NCBI GenBank assembly: GCA_964437615.1
Contig: CAYTHL010000005.1
Span: forward strand, 1-42,461
DNA: 42,461 nucleotides
Direction: 5' to 3'
Origin: RGIG4790 sp964437615
GTDB taxonomy: Bacteria; Bacillota; Clostridia; Christensenellales; UBA1242
The first letter of the stretch is position 1; every line of letters starts with the position of its first letter. The notes beneath the pieces were generated by a model. That model had not been told where the DNA came from and did not search any database. It saw only the letters and a list, made by a program, of their open reading frames with translations. Positions 32,168 through 40,630 of this stretch are shown here, in pieces. Made by a program: the position numbers and the translations under genes.

Positions 32168-33031
32168 TTAAGAGTTTATAACTCCGGCTATGGTTACAAC
32201 TGTAGTGCCACGAACGCCGTCAACTTTGGCAGAAACGCCAATTTGCTTAGTTGAGTTGGCCGGCAAAGTTAAGGTGTTTGTAGTAGTATCTACATTGTAA
32301 TCGGCAGCATCAAAAGTTGTTGTTTGACCATTTGTTAGGCTGCTAATGTCGCTAATTACAAATCCCTCGGGCAATGTGTCGGTAATAATTATGTTATTAG
32401 CGTCAACATTTCCAGAGTTGCTTAGGGTTATTGTATAGCTAAAAGGTTCGCCGGAAGCTATTTCGGTAGAAGATATTTCTTTTAGCATTTCTACTTGTGC
32501 AAAATCTTCGATAGGAAGGGTAACGCTAGGGTTTGGCGTTACAAAAATTTGGTTGCCTAGGTTAGACTGTTCTCTGCCAAAAATTGTAACTGTGTTGGTT
32601 ATTTCGGTTACACTAGTTGGCAAAGACGAGTTTGCTTTTGCAACATAGCTAACAACGGCGGTGTCGCCGGCTGCTAGCGGCTGGGTTAGCACAAAGGTAA
32701 GCGGGTTTGTTGCAGACGGAATAATCTGAGTAATTGTGCCGTCAATGTTTAGGCTGCCACTGCCCTCTAAAAAGGTTAGCGGGGTGTCTGCGCCGCCCAT
32801 GTCGTCCTCTATTGTTACCGAAAACAATGGCTGTGTGCCAGTATTTATAACTTGTACCTGAAAGGCAACATTTTCACCGGGTCTAAACCCAGTGTTTAGC
32901 GAAGTTTTATGACCCTCTATTGCATAAGCGTCCAAAAGTTGTGCAGTAACTGTGTTGCTTGTGGCAGAATCCTGCCCCGAAGCCCCATATGTGTAGGTTG
33001 CACTAGCTGTATTGTTAATTTCTCTTGCCAT
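32168..33031 (-). CDS. DUF11 repeat protein, first of a tandem pair
   Basis: This 287-residue paralogue of the next gene has the same plan. After the opening REINNTASATYTYGASGQD, one domain has FQVQVINTGTQPLFSVTIEDD (about residues 56-76 overall) and the second has SYTITLSNSGNVDANNIIITD followed by LPEGF, the classical DUF11 signature N-x-G-x-x-x-A-x-x-x-x-x-D-x-L-P. No signal peptide or membrane anchor is visible. AAGGAGA lies 5 bases before the ATG at 33031. The leader contains an 8-bp perfect hairpin (33052-33071). Proteins of this type are known in Clostridia but not, to my knowledge, functionally defined. Confidence 0.8.
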   Translation of the reverse strand: MAREINNTASATYTYGASGQDSATSNTVTAQLLDAYAIEGHKTSLNTGFRPGENVAFQVQVINTGTQPLFSVTIEDDMGGADTPLTFLEGSGSLNIDGTITQIIPSATNPLTFVLTQPLAAGDTAVVSYVAKANSSLPTSVTEITNTVTIFGREQSNLGNQIFVTPNPSVTLPIEDFAQVEMLKEISSTEIASGEPFSYTITLSNSGNVDANNIIITDTLPEGFVISDISSLTNGQTTTFDAADYNVDTTTNTLTLPANSTKQIGVSAKVDGVRGTTVVTIAGVINS

Positions 33032-33051
33032 GGTTATCTCCTTGTAAATAT

Positions 33052-33071
33052 TTGGCGAACAATTTCGCCAA
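33052..33071 (-). promoter_or_regulatory. Perfect 8-bp hairpin in the DUF11 operon leader
   Basis: TTGGCGAA and TTCGCCAA with a 4-base loop lie about 21 bases upstream of the start codon at 33031. There is no T run, so it is not a terminator. It may be an operator or an mRNA-stabilising 5' hairpin. Confidence 0.35.
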
Positions 33072-33152
33072 TTTACTATATGAGTGCAATTAAAAATTTG
33101 TGCAAAAAAATGTGCGTTGGCACAAAAATAATAATATAATTTATTATAAGAT

Positions 33153-33181
33153 TTGACATATTTTGCAACCTATGGTATACT
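33153..33181 (+). promoter_or_regulatory. Promoter of the LicD operon
   Basis: Consensus TTGACA (33153-33158) and TATACT (33176-33181) are spaced by 17 bases, 20 bases before the ATG, with AGGGGG between. This decides the start of the LicD gene. Confidence 0.8.
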
Positions 33182-33201
33182 ATGCACTTATAGGGGGCAG
33201 A

Positions 33202-34005
33202 ATGGAAAAGCTTTCACAAAAGGAAATACAAGCACATATTTTGGAAGTGCTTATTTATTTAGATGAAGTTTGTCGTAAAAATAATATAAAGTATATGTTG
33301 TGCAGTGGAACATGTCTTGGTGCAGTGCGTCATAAGGGGTTTATTCCGTGGGATAACGATGCCGACGTTTTTATGGACAGAGAAAATTACAACAAATTTT
33401 TTGATGTTATGCAAAAGGAAAACTCCAAATTTAAACTTTTGGATTATAAGAATACAGAAAACTATTGTCACCCATTTTTTAAATTGGTAGATAGTAGTAC
33501 ATATGTAAACGAAATAGATTTAAGATACAAATCAAAGCAGATGGGCGTTTGGGTAGATATCTTTCCGATAGATGGTTTGCCTAACAACAAGAAAGAACAA
33601 AAAAAATATCTAAGAAAAAGGTACATAAAACTCAAATTATTATGTGCAGAAATAATTATATCGCCAAACCCTATAAAGCGGGCTATTAAAAATTTTATTA
33701 GGTTATTTTTGTCTAAGCCTTATTATAAAAGGATTGAAGATTTAGATAATTTCTGCTTGCAAAATTCTAGCCCAGATGGTAAATACATGTTGGACGCAAC
33801 ATGGGGAACAAAGAGTTTTCCTAGAGAATGTTGGGATAATTTAACCGAAGCAGAATTTGAAGGTCATATGTTTTTTATCCCCAAAAATTACAACTTGTAT
33901 TTAAGCACAATTTATGGAGATTATATGAAGCTTCCAAAAGAAAAAGATAGGGTTTCCCATACTATACAAGCTTATAAACTTACAGAAGAGGATAAAAATG
34001 AATAG
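33202..34005 (+). CDS. LicD-family phosphotransferase
   Basis: This 267-residue protein has the LicD nucleotidyltransferase-fold motifs: GTCLGAVRHKGFIPWDNDADV (split here as GTCLGAVRHKG and PWDNDADV, about residues 35-55), VDIFPIDGLP (about 116-125) and YGDYMKLP near the end. LicD enzymes transfer phosphocholine or another phospho-alcohol from a CDP donor to a glycan. Vertebrate fukutin and FKRP, which transfer ribitol phosphate, belong to the same family. The ATG at 33202 follows AGGGGG; an in-frame TTG at 33163 lies inside the promoter. It overlaps the IspD/TarI-like gene by 8 bases, which suggests that the latter makes its CDP donor. It is more A+T-rich than the gyrase genes, as is common for surface-glycan loci. 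Confidence 0.88.
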   Translation: MEKLSQKEIQAHILEVLIYLDEVCRKNNIKYMLCSGTCLGAVRHKGFIPWDNDADVFMDRENYNKFFDVMQKENSKFKLLDYKNTENYCHPFFKLVDSSTYVNEIDLRYKSKQMGVWVDIFPIDGLPNNKKEQKKYLRKRYIKLKLLCAEIIISPNPIKRAIKNFIRLFLSKPYYKRIEDLDNFCLQNSSPDGKYMLDATWGTKSFPRECWDNLTEAEFEGHMFFIPKNYNLYLSTIYGDYMKLPKEKDRVSHTIQAYKLTEEDKNE

Positions 34006-34726
34006 AGTTTTAATTTTTGCGGGCGGAACAGGTCAACGAATGACTAACGCAAGTGTGCCAAAACAGTTTTTAAACATACACCAAAAACCAATTATAGTTC
34101 ATACTATCGAAAATTTTCAACAAAGCCCAGATATAGACTCAATAGTGGTTGTTTGCCTAGAAAGTTATATGGGGCAGATGGTAGACATAATTAAAAAGTA
34201 TGGTTTAACCAAGGTAGAAAGCGTGGTTGCAGGTGGTGCTAGCGGCCAACAGAGTATTTTTAATGGGCTAAAAGAACTTGTGCGCCTGCATGGCTTAAAT
34301 AGCGACGATTTAGTGCTAATTCATGATGGCGTTAGGCCAGTTGTAGACCAAGAAACCATAAGTGCAAATATAATAGCAGCTAAACAATATGGCAATGCAA
34401 TTACAGTAAGCAAATCGGTAGAAACTATTTTGCTTTTAGATGACGATTATTGCGTGTCGGACATTATGGACAGAAATTATTGCAACAAAGCGCAAGCACC
34501 ACAAACATTCTTTTTAAAAGATATTTATGCTGTGCATAACATAGCAATTGCCGAGGGCAAACAAGATGCTTTTATAGATTCAGCTTCTATTATGCACCAT
34601 TACGGGGTACATTTAAACACCGTTGCTGGCCCAATTAACAATATAAAAATAACAACACCTATGGATTATTATCTTTACAAAGCCATCTTAGATGCAAAAG
34701 AAGATGAGCAATTAAGGTTACTGTAA
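33998..34726 (+). CDS. IspD/TarI-like cytidylyltransferase
   Basis: This 242-residue protein has the CTP-binding glycine loop AGGTGQRM (residues 8-15) followed by VPKQFL, then HDGVRPVV (about 107-114) and a late KITTPMD (about 224-230), as in IspD and TarI. IspD makes CDP-methylerythritol for isoprenoids; TarI makes CDP-ribitol for teichoic acid. The genomic setting between a LicD transferase and an SDR reductase favours a CDP-alditol or similar donor over isoprenoid synthesis. I therefore do not assign the symbol ispD. The 8-base overlap with the LicD gene shows coupling. Confidence 0.85.
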   Translation: MNRVLIFAGGTGQRMTNASVPKQFLNIHQKPIIVHTIENFQQSPDIDSIVVVCLESYMGQMVDIIKKYGLTKVESVVAGGASGQQSIFNGLKELVRLHGLNSDDLVLIHDGVRPVVDQETISANIIAAKQYGNAITVSKSVETILLLDDDYCVSDIMDRNYCNKAQAPQTFFLKDIYAVHNIAIAEGKQDAFIDSASIMHHYGVHLNTVAGPINNIKITTPMDYYLYKAILDAKEDEQLRLL

Positions 34727-34743
34727 GTTTTGGAGAAAATATT

Positions 34744-35760
34744 ATGTTAAGCAATGTTTTGCAAAAAGAAATTACAGAATATGCAAGAGATTTTGAGTTT
34801 TTAAACCAACTAAAAAACTCTTCAGTTTTAGTAACAGGGGCTACTGGGCTTATTGGGTCTACCATTGTTAGATTTTTGGACTTTTTAAATGCAAATTATA
34901 GTGCAAATATAAAAATTTATGCCACAGCAAGGGATAAACAAAAAGCAAAAAATATCTTGCCGTCGGCTCGGTGGCTTATTGCCGATATAACCAAACCTAT
35001 CAAACTTAAAGCTAAGGTAGATTATATTATTCATACGGCTTGCCCAACCCAATCTAAGTACTTTATAGAACACCCAGTTGATGTTATAGATGCCAGCGTG
35101 CTTGGCACTAAAAATGTATTAGAATTTGCACGCCGTGCAGATGCAAAATCTGTTGTCTATCTTTCTAGTCTAGAAGTATACGGCGAGCATAGCGGCGATA
35201 GCAAGATTACCGAAGATGATTACGGGCATGTAAACCAAATGAGTGTTCGCAGTTGCTATCCAGAAGCCAAAAGGCTTTGCGAAACTATGTGTGTTAGCTA
35301 TTACAAACAATATGGCACACCGGTAAAAGTTGTAAGGCTAACGCAAACTTTTGGGCCGGGAGTAGATAAAAACGATAACCGCGTATTTATGCAGTTTGCA
35401 AAAAAGGCTCTTTGTGGGCAAAATATCGAGTTGCATACAAATGGAACACAGGCAAGAAATTATTTATATATTTTAGATTCGGTAACAGCTATATTTGTTG
35501 CGCTTATTAAAGGGGAAAACGGTCAGGCTTACAACGCTGCAAACAAAGACGCTTATATTTCCGCAAAGGACATGGCACAGTTTGTGGCACATAAATTTGG
35601 CAACAACATAAAAGTAGAAATAAACCCAAAACAGAATATGGGTTATGCTCCCGAAACTCAAACAAATTTGGATTGCAGCAAGCTTATAGCCCTTGGCTGG
35701 CAGCCAAAACGCAACCTAGAATATATGTTTTCTAGCCTAATGCAATATCTAAAAGAATAA
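34744..35760 (+). CDS. NAD-dependent epimerase/dehydratase-like SDR
   Basis: This 338-residue extended short-chain dehydrogenase has the NAD-binding GATGLIGS (about residues 32-39). IIHTACPTQS, the SSLEVYGEH active-site strand, and the catalytic Tyr-x3-Lys (YPEAKR) follow; then the C-terminal substrate domain contains NYLYILD and GQAYNAAN. Sequence resembles sugar-nucleotide dehydratases and decarboxylases of the extended SDR group. In combination with the two upstream genes it could produce or modify the sugar or alditol moiety that is activated as a CDP derivative. It starts 17 bases after the cytidylyltransferase stop, and a terminator follows, so the operon is three genes long. The exact substrate is not inferable. 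Confidence 0.85.
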   Translation: MLSNVLQKEITEYARDFEFLNQLKNSSVLVTGATGLIGSTIVRFLDFLNANYSANIKIYATARDKQKAKNILPSARWLIADITKPIKLKAKVDYIIHTACPTQSKYFIEHPVDVIDASVLGTKNVLEFARRADAKSVVYLSSLEVYGEHSGDSKITEDDYGHVNQMSVRSCYPEAKRLCETMCVSYYKQYGTPVKVVRLTQTFGPGVDKNDNRVFMQFAKKALCGQNIELHTNGTQARNYLYILDSVTAIFVALIKGENGQAYNAANKDAYISAKDMAQFVAHKFGNNIKVEINPKQNMGYAPETQTNLDCSKLIALGWQPKRNLEYMFSSLMQYLKE

Positions 35761-35817
35761 AAACAAACAAATATTCACTTTGCTATATATAAATAATAAA
35801 TTAATAATATATTGTAT

Positions 35818-35845
35818 AAATCAACTGAAATTAGTTGATTTTTTT
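35818..35845 (+). terminator. Terminator of the LicD operon
   Basis: AAATCAACT (35818-35826) and AGTTGATTT (35833-35841) form a 9-bp stem with a 6-base loop and a T run to 35845. The gyrB -35 box overlaps its right arm. Confidence 0.8.
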
Positions 35846-35864
35846 GCTGGTAATTTGTTATAAT
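35835..35864 (+). promoter_or_regulatory. gyrB promoter
   Basis: TTGATT (35835-35840) and TATAAT (35859-35864) are separated by 18 bases. The leader of about 140 bases contains an 8-bp hairpin with two G-U pairs (about 35925-35950). Confidence 0.6.
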
Positions 35865-36009
35865 GCTGGTATAAAGCCAAGGGGCTAAAGTGCGTAATTT
35901 GGGCTAATAAAATTAAATTGCGGGTAGGTGGCAAATTTTTGGGCTGCCTAGGGCAAAAAACTAGATTATGCATTTGCCGTTTGGTAATAATTTTTTAAAG
36001 GAAGCATTT

Positions 36010-37941
36010 ATGGACGAAAAGGAAAGTATTTCTAAGGTTGATGCCGACTACGGCAGTGACCAAATTAGGGTTCTAGAAGGGCTAGATCCTGTTAGATTGC
36101 GTCCCGGCATGTATATTGGCAGTACAGACAGCCGAGGCCTACATCATCTAATAACCGAAATTGTGGACAACAGCATAGACGAAGCACTTGCTGGCTACTG
36201 CGACCACATTATTGTAGAGCTAAACAAGGACGGCTCTTGCAGTGTAACAGATAATGGTAGAGGCATACCAACCGACATTCACAAAACCGAGGGCAAAAGC
36301 GCGGTAGAACTAGTTTTAACCAAGCTGCATGCCGGCGGAAAGTTTGGCGATGGCGGTTATAAAATATCTGGCGGCTTACACGGCGTTGGTATAAGTGTAG
36401 TTAATGCTTTAAGCGAGTGGCTAGAAGTTGAAGTTTGGCAAAAGGGCAGTCACTTTAAGCAGGTGTATAATCGCGGCATACCTCAAAGAGATTTGGCGGT
36501 AGTTGGTGCGGCCGACCACACTGGCACAAAAATTACCTTTATGCCAGACGAAGATATTTTTGAAGTTACCAAGTTTGATTACGATATAATAAAGGGCAGG
36601 CTAAGAGAAGTAGCCTTTTTAAACAAAGGCATAAAAATTGAGCTGATTGACCACCGAGAAGACCCCGAAAAAACCGAGTTGTTGCACTACGAGGGCGGCA
36701 TAATTGAGTTTGTAGAGCAACTTAATCTAAACAAAACTACGCTGTTCCCTAAACCAATATATATAGACGCCGTTGCCCCAAACAATAGCGGCGAAATAGA
36801 AATAGCTTTTCAATATAACGACGGCTACAACGAAGTAATCCACGGTTACGCCAACAATATTAACACCGAAGAAGGCGGCACTCATGTAGAAGGCTTTAAG
36901 GCTGCGCTAACCAAGGTTGTAAACGACTACGGCCATAGCCTAAAAGTGCTAAAAGACACCGAAAAGTTGTCGGGCGAAGATGTTCGCGAGGGCTTGACGG
37001 CAGTAATTAGTGTAAAATTGCAAGAGCCGCAGTTTGAGGGCCAAACCAAAACAAAACTTGGCAACAGCTTTATGAAAAATGCAGTCGCAAAGGCCGTAAT
37101 AGAGGGTTTTGGCACCTTTATGGAAGAAAACCCTAACGACGCCAGAGAACTAATATTGCGCAGCGTAACGGCACAGCGTGCCAGAGAGGCTGCACGGCTA
37201 GCCCGAGAGAGCGCAAGGCGCAAAACTGTGTTAGATAGCACCACGCTTCCCGGCAAGCTTGCCGATTGTAGCGAAAAAGACCCAAGCAAGTGCGAAATTT
37301 ACATTGTAGAGGGTGATAGTGCGGGCGGAACAGCCAAAACGGGCAGAGACCGTAGATTTCAGGCTATTTTGCCACTTAGAGGCAAAATACTAAACGTAGA
37401 AAAAGCAAGGCTAAACCGAGTGCTAGAAAGTGCCGAGATAAAAAATATGATAACCGCATTTGGCGCAGGTGTTGGCACAGAGTTTGACGAAAGCAAACTG
37501 CGTTACGACAAAATTATCTGTATGACCGATGCCGATGTCGACGGTGCGCACATTCGCATACTGCTTTTAACATTTTTCTTTAGGTACATGCGTCCGCTAT
37601 TAGAGCATGGTCATGTTTATTCGGCGTTGCCACCACTATACAAAATAACCAAGGGTAAGCAAGTTTGGTATTGCTATAACGAAGAAGAAAAGGAAGCTTT
37701 GACGGCCGAAATTGGCACAAAGGGCGTAGAATTTCAACGCTACAAAGGTTTGGGCGAAATGGATGCCGAGCAACTTTGGAGTACTACAATGAGCCCAGAA
37801 CATCGCTCTCTTGTTAAAATAGATATGAAAGACGCAATAGAAGCCGATGCAATATTTAGCTTACTTATGGGCGAAGAAGTAGATTTAAGACGCAAGTTTA
37901 TAGAAGAAAACGCAAAACTTGTTACCGACTTGGACGTGTAG
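36010..37941 (+). CDS. gyrB: DNA gyrase subunit B
   Basis: This 643-residue protein is typical in length for Gram-positive GyrB. GHKL ATPase motifs are EIVDNSIDEALAG, DNGRGIPTD and HGVGISVVNALS. The TOPRIM domain has IVEGDSAGG and MTDADVDGAHIR, and the C-terminus has RYKGLGEMDAEQLW. With GyrA it introduces negative supercoils. The ATG at 36010 has AAAGGAAG just upstream; an in-frame upstream ATG at 35968 lacks a ribosome site and would add 14 unrelated residues. gyrA follows after 11 bases as an operon. Confidence 0.97.
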   Translation: MDEKESISKVDADYGSDQIRVLEGLDPVRLRPGMYIGSTDSRGLHHLITEIVDNSIDEALAGYCDHIIVELNKDGSCSVTDNGRGIPTDIHKTEGKSAVELVLTKLHAGGKFGDGGYKISGGLHGVGISVVNALSEWLEVEVWQKGSHFKQVYNRGIPQRDLAVVGAADHTGTKITFMPDEDIFEVTKFDYDIIKGRLREVAFLNKGIKIELIDHREDPEKTELLHYEGGIIEFVEQLNLNKTTLFPKPIYIDAVAPNNSGEIEIAFQYNDGYNEVIHGYANNINTEEGGTHVEGFKAALTKVVNDYGHSLKVLKDTEKLSGEDVREGLTAVISVKLQEPQFEGQTKTKLGNSFMKNAVAKAVIEGFGTFMEENPNDARELILRSVTAQRAREAARLARESARRKTVLDSTTLPGKLADCSEKDPSKCEIYIVEGDSAGGTAKTGRDRRFQAILPLRGKILNVEKARLNRVLESAEIKNMITAFGAGVGTEFDESKLRYDKIICMTDADVDGAHIRILLLTFFFRYMRPLLEHGHVYSALPPLYKITKGKQVWYCYNEEEKEALTAEIGTKGVEFQRYKGLGEMDAEQLWSTTMSPEHRSLVKIDMKDAIEADAIFSLLMGEEVDLRRKFIEENAKLVTDLDV

Positions 37942-37952
37942 GAGAGTAGATA

Positions 37953-40487
37953 ATGGCAAAGAAACACGATTATTCTGCCGAATATGAGCAGATTGTAGAT
38001 AACACAAAAATTATTAATGTAGAAATTAATGACGAGCTTAAAAAATCCTTTATGGCATATGCCATGGCGGTAAATGTCAGCCGTGCTATTCCAGATGTGC
38101 GTGACGGCTTAAAGCCAGTTCATAGGCGTATTTTGTACGATATGAACGAACTGGGCTTAACCCACGATAAACCGCACAAAAAATGCGCCCGTATCGTCGG
38201 TGACGTGCTTGGTAAATACCACCCACATGGCGATAGCTCTGTCTATGGTGCGCTAGTACGTTTGGCGCAAGACTTTTCTATTAGATACACCTTGGTAGAC
38301 GGCCACGGCAACTTTGGTAGCGTCGACGGCGACCCGCCAGCTGCTTATAGGTATACCGAAGCCAGAATGAGTAAAATTGCCGATGAAATGTTGCGCGACA
38401 TAGACAAAGACACGGTAGATTTTACTCCAAACTTTGACGGCGACTACAACGAGCCTAAGGTTTTACCTAGCAGATTTCCTAACCTACTAGTAAACGGTTC
38501 TGACGGTATTGCGGTTGGTATGGCAACAAATATTCCGCCTCACAACCTAAGAGAAGTTACAAACGCAATAATTGCGCAAATTAAAAATCCGGATATAGAC
38601 ATAGAAGAGCTGCTTACATACATTCCGGGGCCAGATTACCCAACGGGCGGCATAATTTTAGAAAAATCTGGGCTAAAAAATGCATACATAACTGGTAAAG
38701 GCAATGTTGTTGTGCGCGCCAAAACTCATATAGAAGAAGAACACGACAGAGAACGCATTGTTGTAACCGAAATTCCCTATCAAGTAAACAAGTCTGAGCT
38801 TATTAAAAGCATGGCAGACCTTGTTAAAAATAAGCGTATAGACGGCATTGCCGACATAAAAGAAGAATCCGACCGTAAGGGCATGAGGCTTGTTATAGAT
38901 GTAAAGCAAGGCTTTCAGCCACAAGTTGTGCTTAATATGCTGTTTAAGCATACGGCATTGCAGTCTAGCTACGGCATAAACTTTTTGGCACTTGCAGACG
39001 GCGAGCCAAAGATTTTAAACTTAAAACAAATGCTTGCCTACTATATTGCGCACCAAGAAGAAATAATTGTCCGCCGCACCAAGTTTGACCTAGCCAAGGC
39101 AGAGGAGCGTGCGCACATTTTGGAAGGCTTGGTAACTGCACTTGCCAACATAGACGAGGTTGTAAACATTATTAAAACCTCAAAAGACCGTCAAGACTCT
39201 AGCCAAAGGCTGCAAGAAGCGTTTCTTCTGTCCGACAAGCAAGCTGGGGCTATTCTAGACATGCGTCTGGTGCGTTTAACTAACCTAGAAGTAGAAAAAA
39301 TAAAGGCTGAGTTAGACGAACTAAGGAAGCTAATAATAGAATATCGTGGCATACTTGCAAGCGAAGACAAGGTTAAAGAGATAGTCATTAACGAACTAAC
39401 CGAAATTGCAGATAAGTACGGCGACGACCGCAAGAGCGAAATTGCCGTAGATGTTGGCGACATAGACATGGAAGACCTAATTCCGCGTGAAGATATTGTA
39501 ATATCTATGACGCATTTTGGCTACATTAAGCGCATAGCCGTAAGCGAATATCGCAGCCAGAACCGTGGCGGCACTGGGCATACTGGGCACAAGCCTAAGG
39601 AAGAAGATTTTGTTGAGCGTATGTTTATTGCAAACTCGCACGACAACATTATGTTCTTTTCTAACTTAGGCAGAGTGTATACCATAAAGGGTTACGAAAT
39701 TCCAGAAGGGCAAAAGACGGCGCGCGGCAGAGCTATGGTAAATCTGCTTAAACTTGCCGAAAACGAAAAGATTACCACCATGCTTGCTCAAGGGGCTATG
39801 GACACTGGGTATTTGGTTATTGTAACCAAATATGGTATGTGCAAAAAGACGCCTATTGCCGAATACAAGCAGATTAACAAAAACGGCAAGTATGCAATTG
39901 GCTTAAACGAGGGTGACGAAGTTGTTAGTGTAGAGTATACCAGCGGCAACAATGAACTTATGGTTGCAAGCTGCATGGGCAAGATTATTAGGTTTAGCGA
40001 GCAGAGTATCAGGCCGCTTGGCAGAACAGCGCGCGGGCTAAAAACAATAGTGTTAGACGGCGAAGAAGACTGGGTTGTCGGCATGATAGTGCTAAAACCA
40101 GACACAAAAATATTTACCATAACCGAAAAAGCGTATGGCAAACTTAACGAGCAAGAAGACTTCCGCATTCAAGGCCGCCGCGGAAAGGGCATTAAAGCCG
40201 GCAAATTTAACGAAAAAACGGGCAGATTGGTTGGAATTATGCAGATTACCGAAAACGACGACATTATGCTAATTTCTAACAACGGCATTATTCTTCGTAC
40301 TCATGCCGACACCATTAGCACAATTAGCCGCGTTAGTCAAGGCGTAAAAGTTATGCGTATTAGAGAAGACGACAAGGTGGTTTGCGCCGCAGTTGTAGAT
40401 AAACTTGCCGAAGACCAAACCGAAGACGCCGACATCGATCCGCAAGAAACTATCCAAATAGACGAGCCAATAGAGCCGCAAGAATAA
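37953..40487 (+). CDS. gyrA: DNA gyrase subunit A
   Basis: This 844-residue protein has the breakage-reunion domain with the catalytic tyrosine at 134 (AYRYTEARM), and the QRDR sequence GDSSVYGALVRLAQDFS (residues 93-109). The position of E. coli Ser83 is Ser95 (kept). The position of Asp87 is Gly99 (codon GGT), unlike the Asp or Glu found in most bacteria. The GyrA box of the C-terminal wrapping domain reads QNRGGTG (536-542), against consensus Q-R/K-R-G-G-R/K-G, so two basic residues are missing. The acidic C-terminal tail ends with EPQE. The box and the gyrB linkage favour GyrA over ParC. AGGAG lies upstream, 11 bases after gyrB. Confidence 0.96.
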   Translation: MAKKHDYSAEYEQIVDNTKIINVEINDELKKSFMAYAMAVNVSRAIPDVRDGLKPVHRRILYDMNELGLTHDKPHKKCARIVGDVLGKYHPHGDSSVYGALVRLAQDFSIRYTLVDGHGNFGSVDGDPPAAYRYTEARMSKIADEMLRDIDKDTVDFTPNFDGDYNEPKVLPSRFPNLLVNGSDGIAVGMATNIPPHNLREVTNAIIAQIKNPDIDIEELLTYIPGPDYPTGGIILEKSGLKNAYITGKGNVVVRAKTHIEEEHDRERIVVTEIPYQVNKSELIKSMADLVKNKRIDGIADIKEESDRKGMRLVIDVKQGFQPQVVLNMLFKHTALQSSYGINFLALADGEPKILNLKQMLAYYIAHQEEIIVRRTKFDLAKAEERAHILEGLVTALANIDEVVNIIKTSKDRQDSSQRLQEAFLLSDKQAGAILDMRLVRLTNLEVEKIKAELDELRKLIIEYRGILASEDKVKEIVINELTEIADKYGDDRKSEIAVDVGDIDMEDLIPREDIVISMTHFGYIKRIAVSEYRSQNRGGTGHTGHKPKEEDFVERMFIANSHDNIMFFSNLGRVYTIKGYEIPEGQKTARGRAMVNLLKLAENEKITTMLAQGAMDTGYLVIVTKYGMCKKTPIAEYKQINKNGKYAIGLNEGDEVVSVEYTSGNNELMVASCMGKIIRFSEQSIRPLGRTARGLKTIVLDGEEDWVVGMIVLKPDTKIFTITEKAYGKLNEQEDFRIQGRRGKGIKAGKFNEKTGRLVGIMQITENDDIMLISNNGIILRTHADTISTISRVSQGVKVMRIREDDKVVCAAVVDKLAEDQTEDADIDPQETIQIDEPIEPQE

Positions 40488-40492
40488 TCAAT

Positions 40493-40527
40493 AAAAAGTG
40501 CTAACCAAACAATGGCTGGCACTTTTT
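40493..40527 (+). terminator. Terminator of gyrBA
   Basis: AAAAAGTGC (40493-40501) and GCACTTTTT (40519-40527) form a perfect outer stem, continued inside by partial pairing, and end in a T run. Confidence 0.85.
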
Positions 40528-40560
40528 GTTTATAGACTTTTAAAGATTTTAAAATTGGTA

Positions 40561-40589
40561 TTGCAAATTTAAAAAATGTATGTTACACT
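40561..40589 (+). promoter_or_regulatory. Promoter of the paralogous pair
   Basis: TTGCAA (40561-40566) and TACACT (40584-40589) are 17 bases apart. The start codon at 40631 follows AAAGGAGA. Confidence 0.5.
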
Positions 40590-40630
40590 TAATTTATCAA
40601 AAAAACTAATTTGGGAAAGGAGAAAAAATT

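Noticed and set aside
34533..34541. DnaA-box-like TGTGCATAA
   Set aside because: It lies within the coding sequence of the cytidylyltransferase and is isolated.
33998..34726. Calling the cytidylyltransferase IspD of the isoprenoid pathway
   Set aside because: Overlap with a LicD gene and adjacency to an SDR gene favour a CDP-alditol role; the sequence alone cannot separate IspD from TarI.
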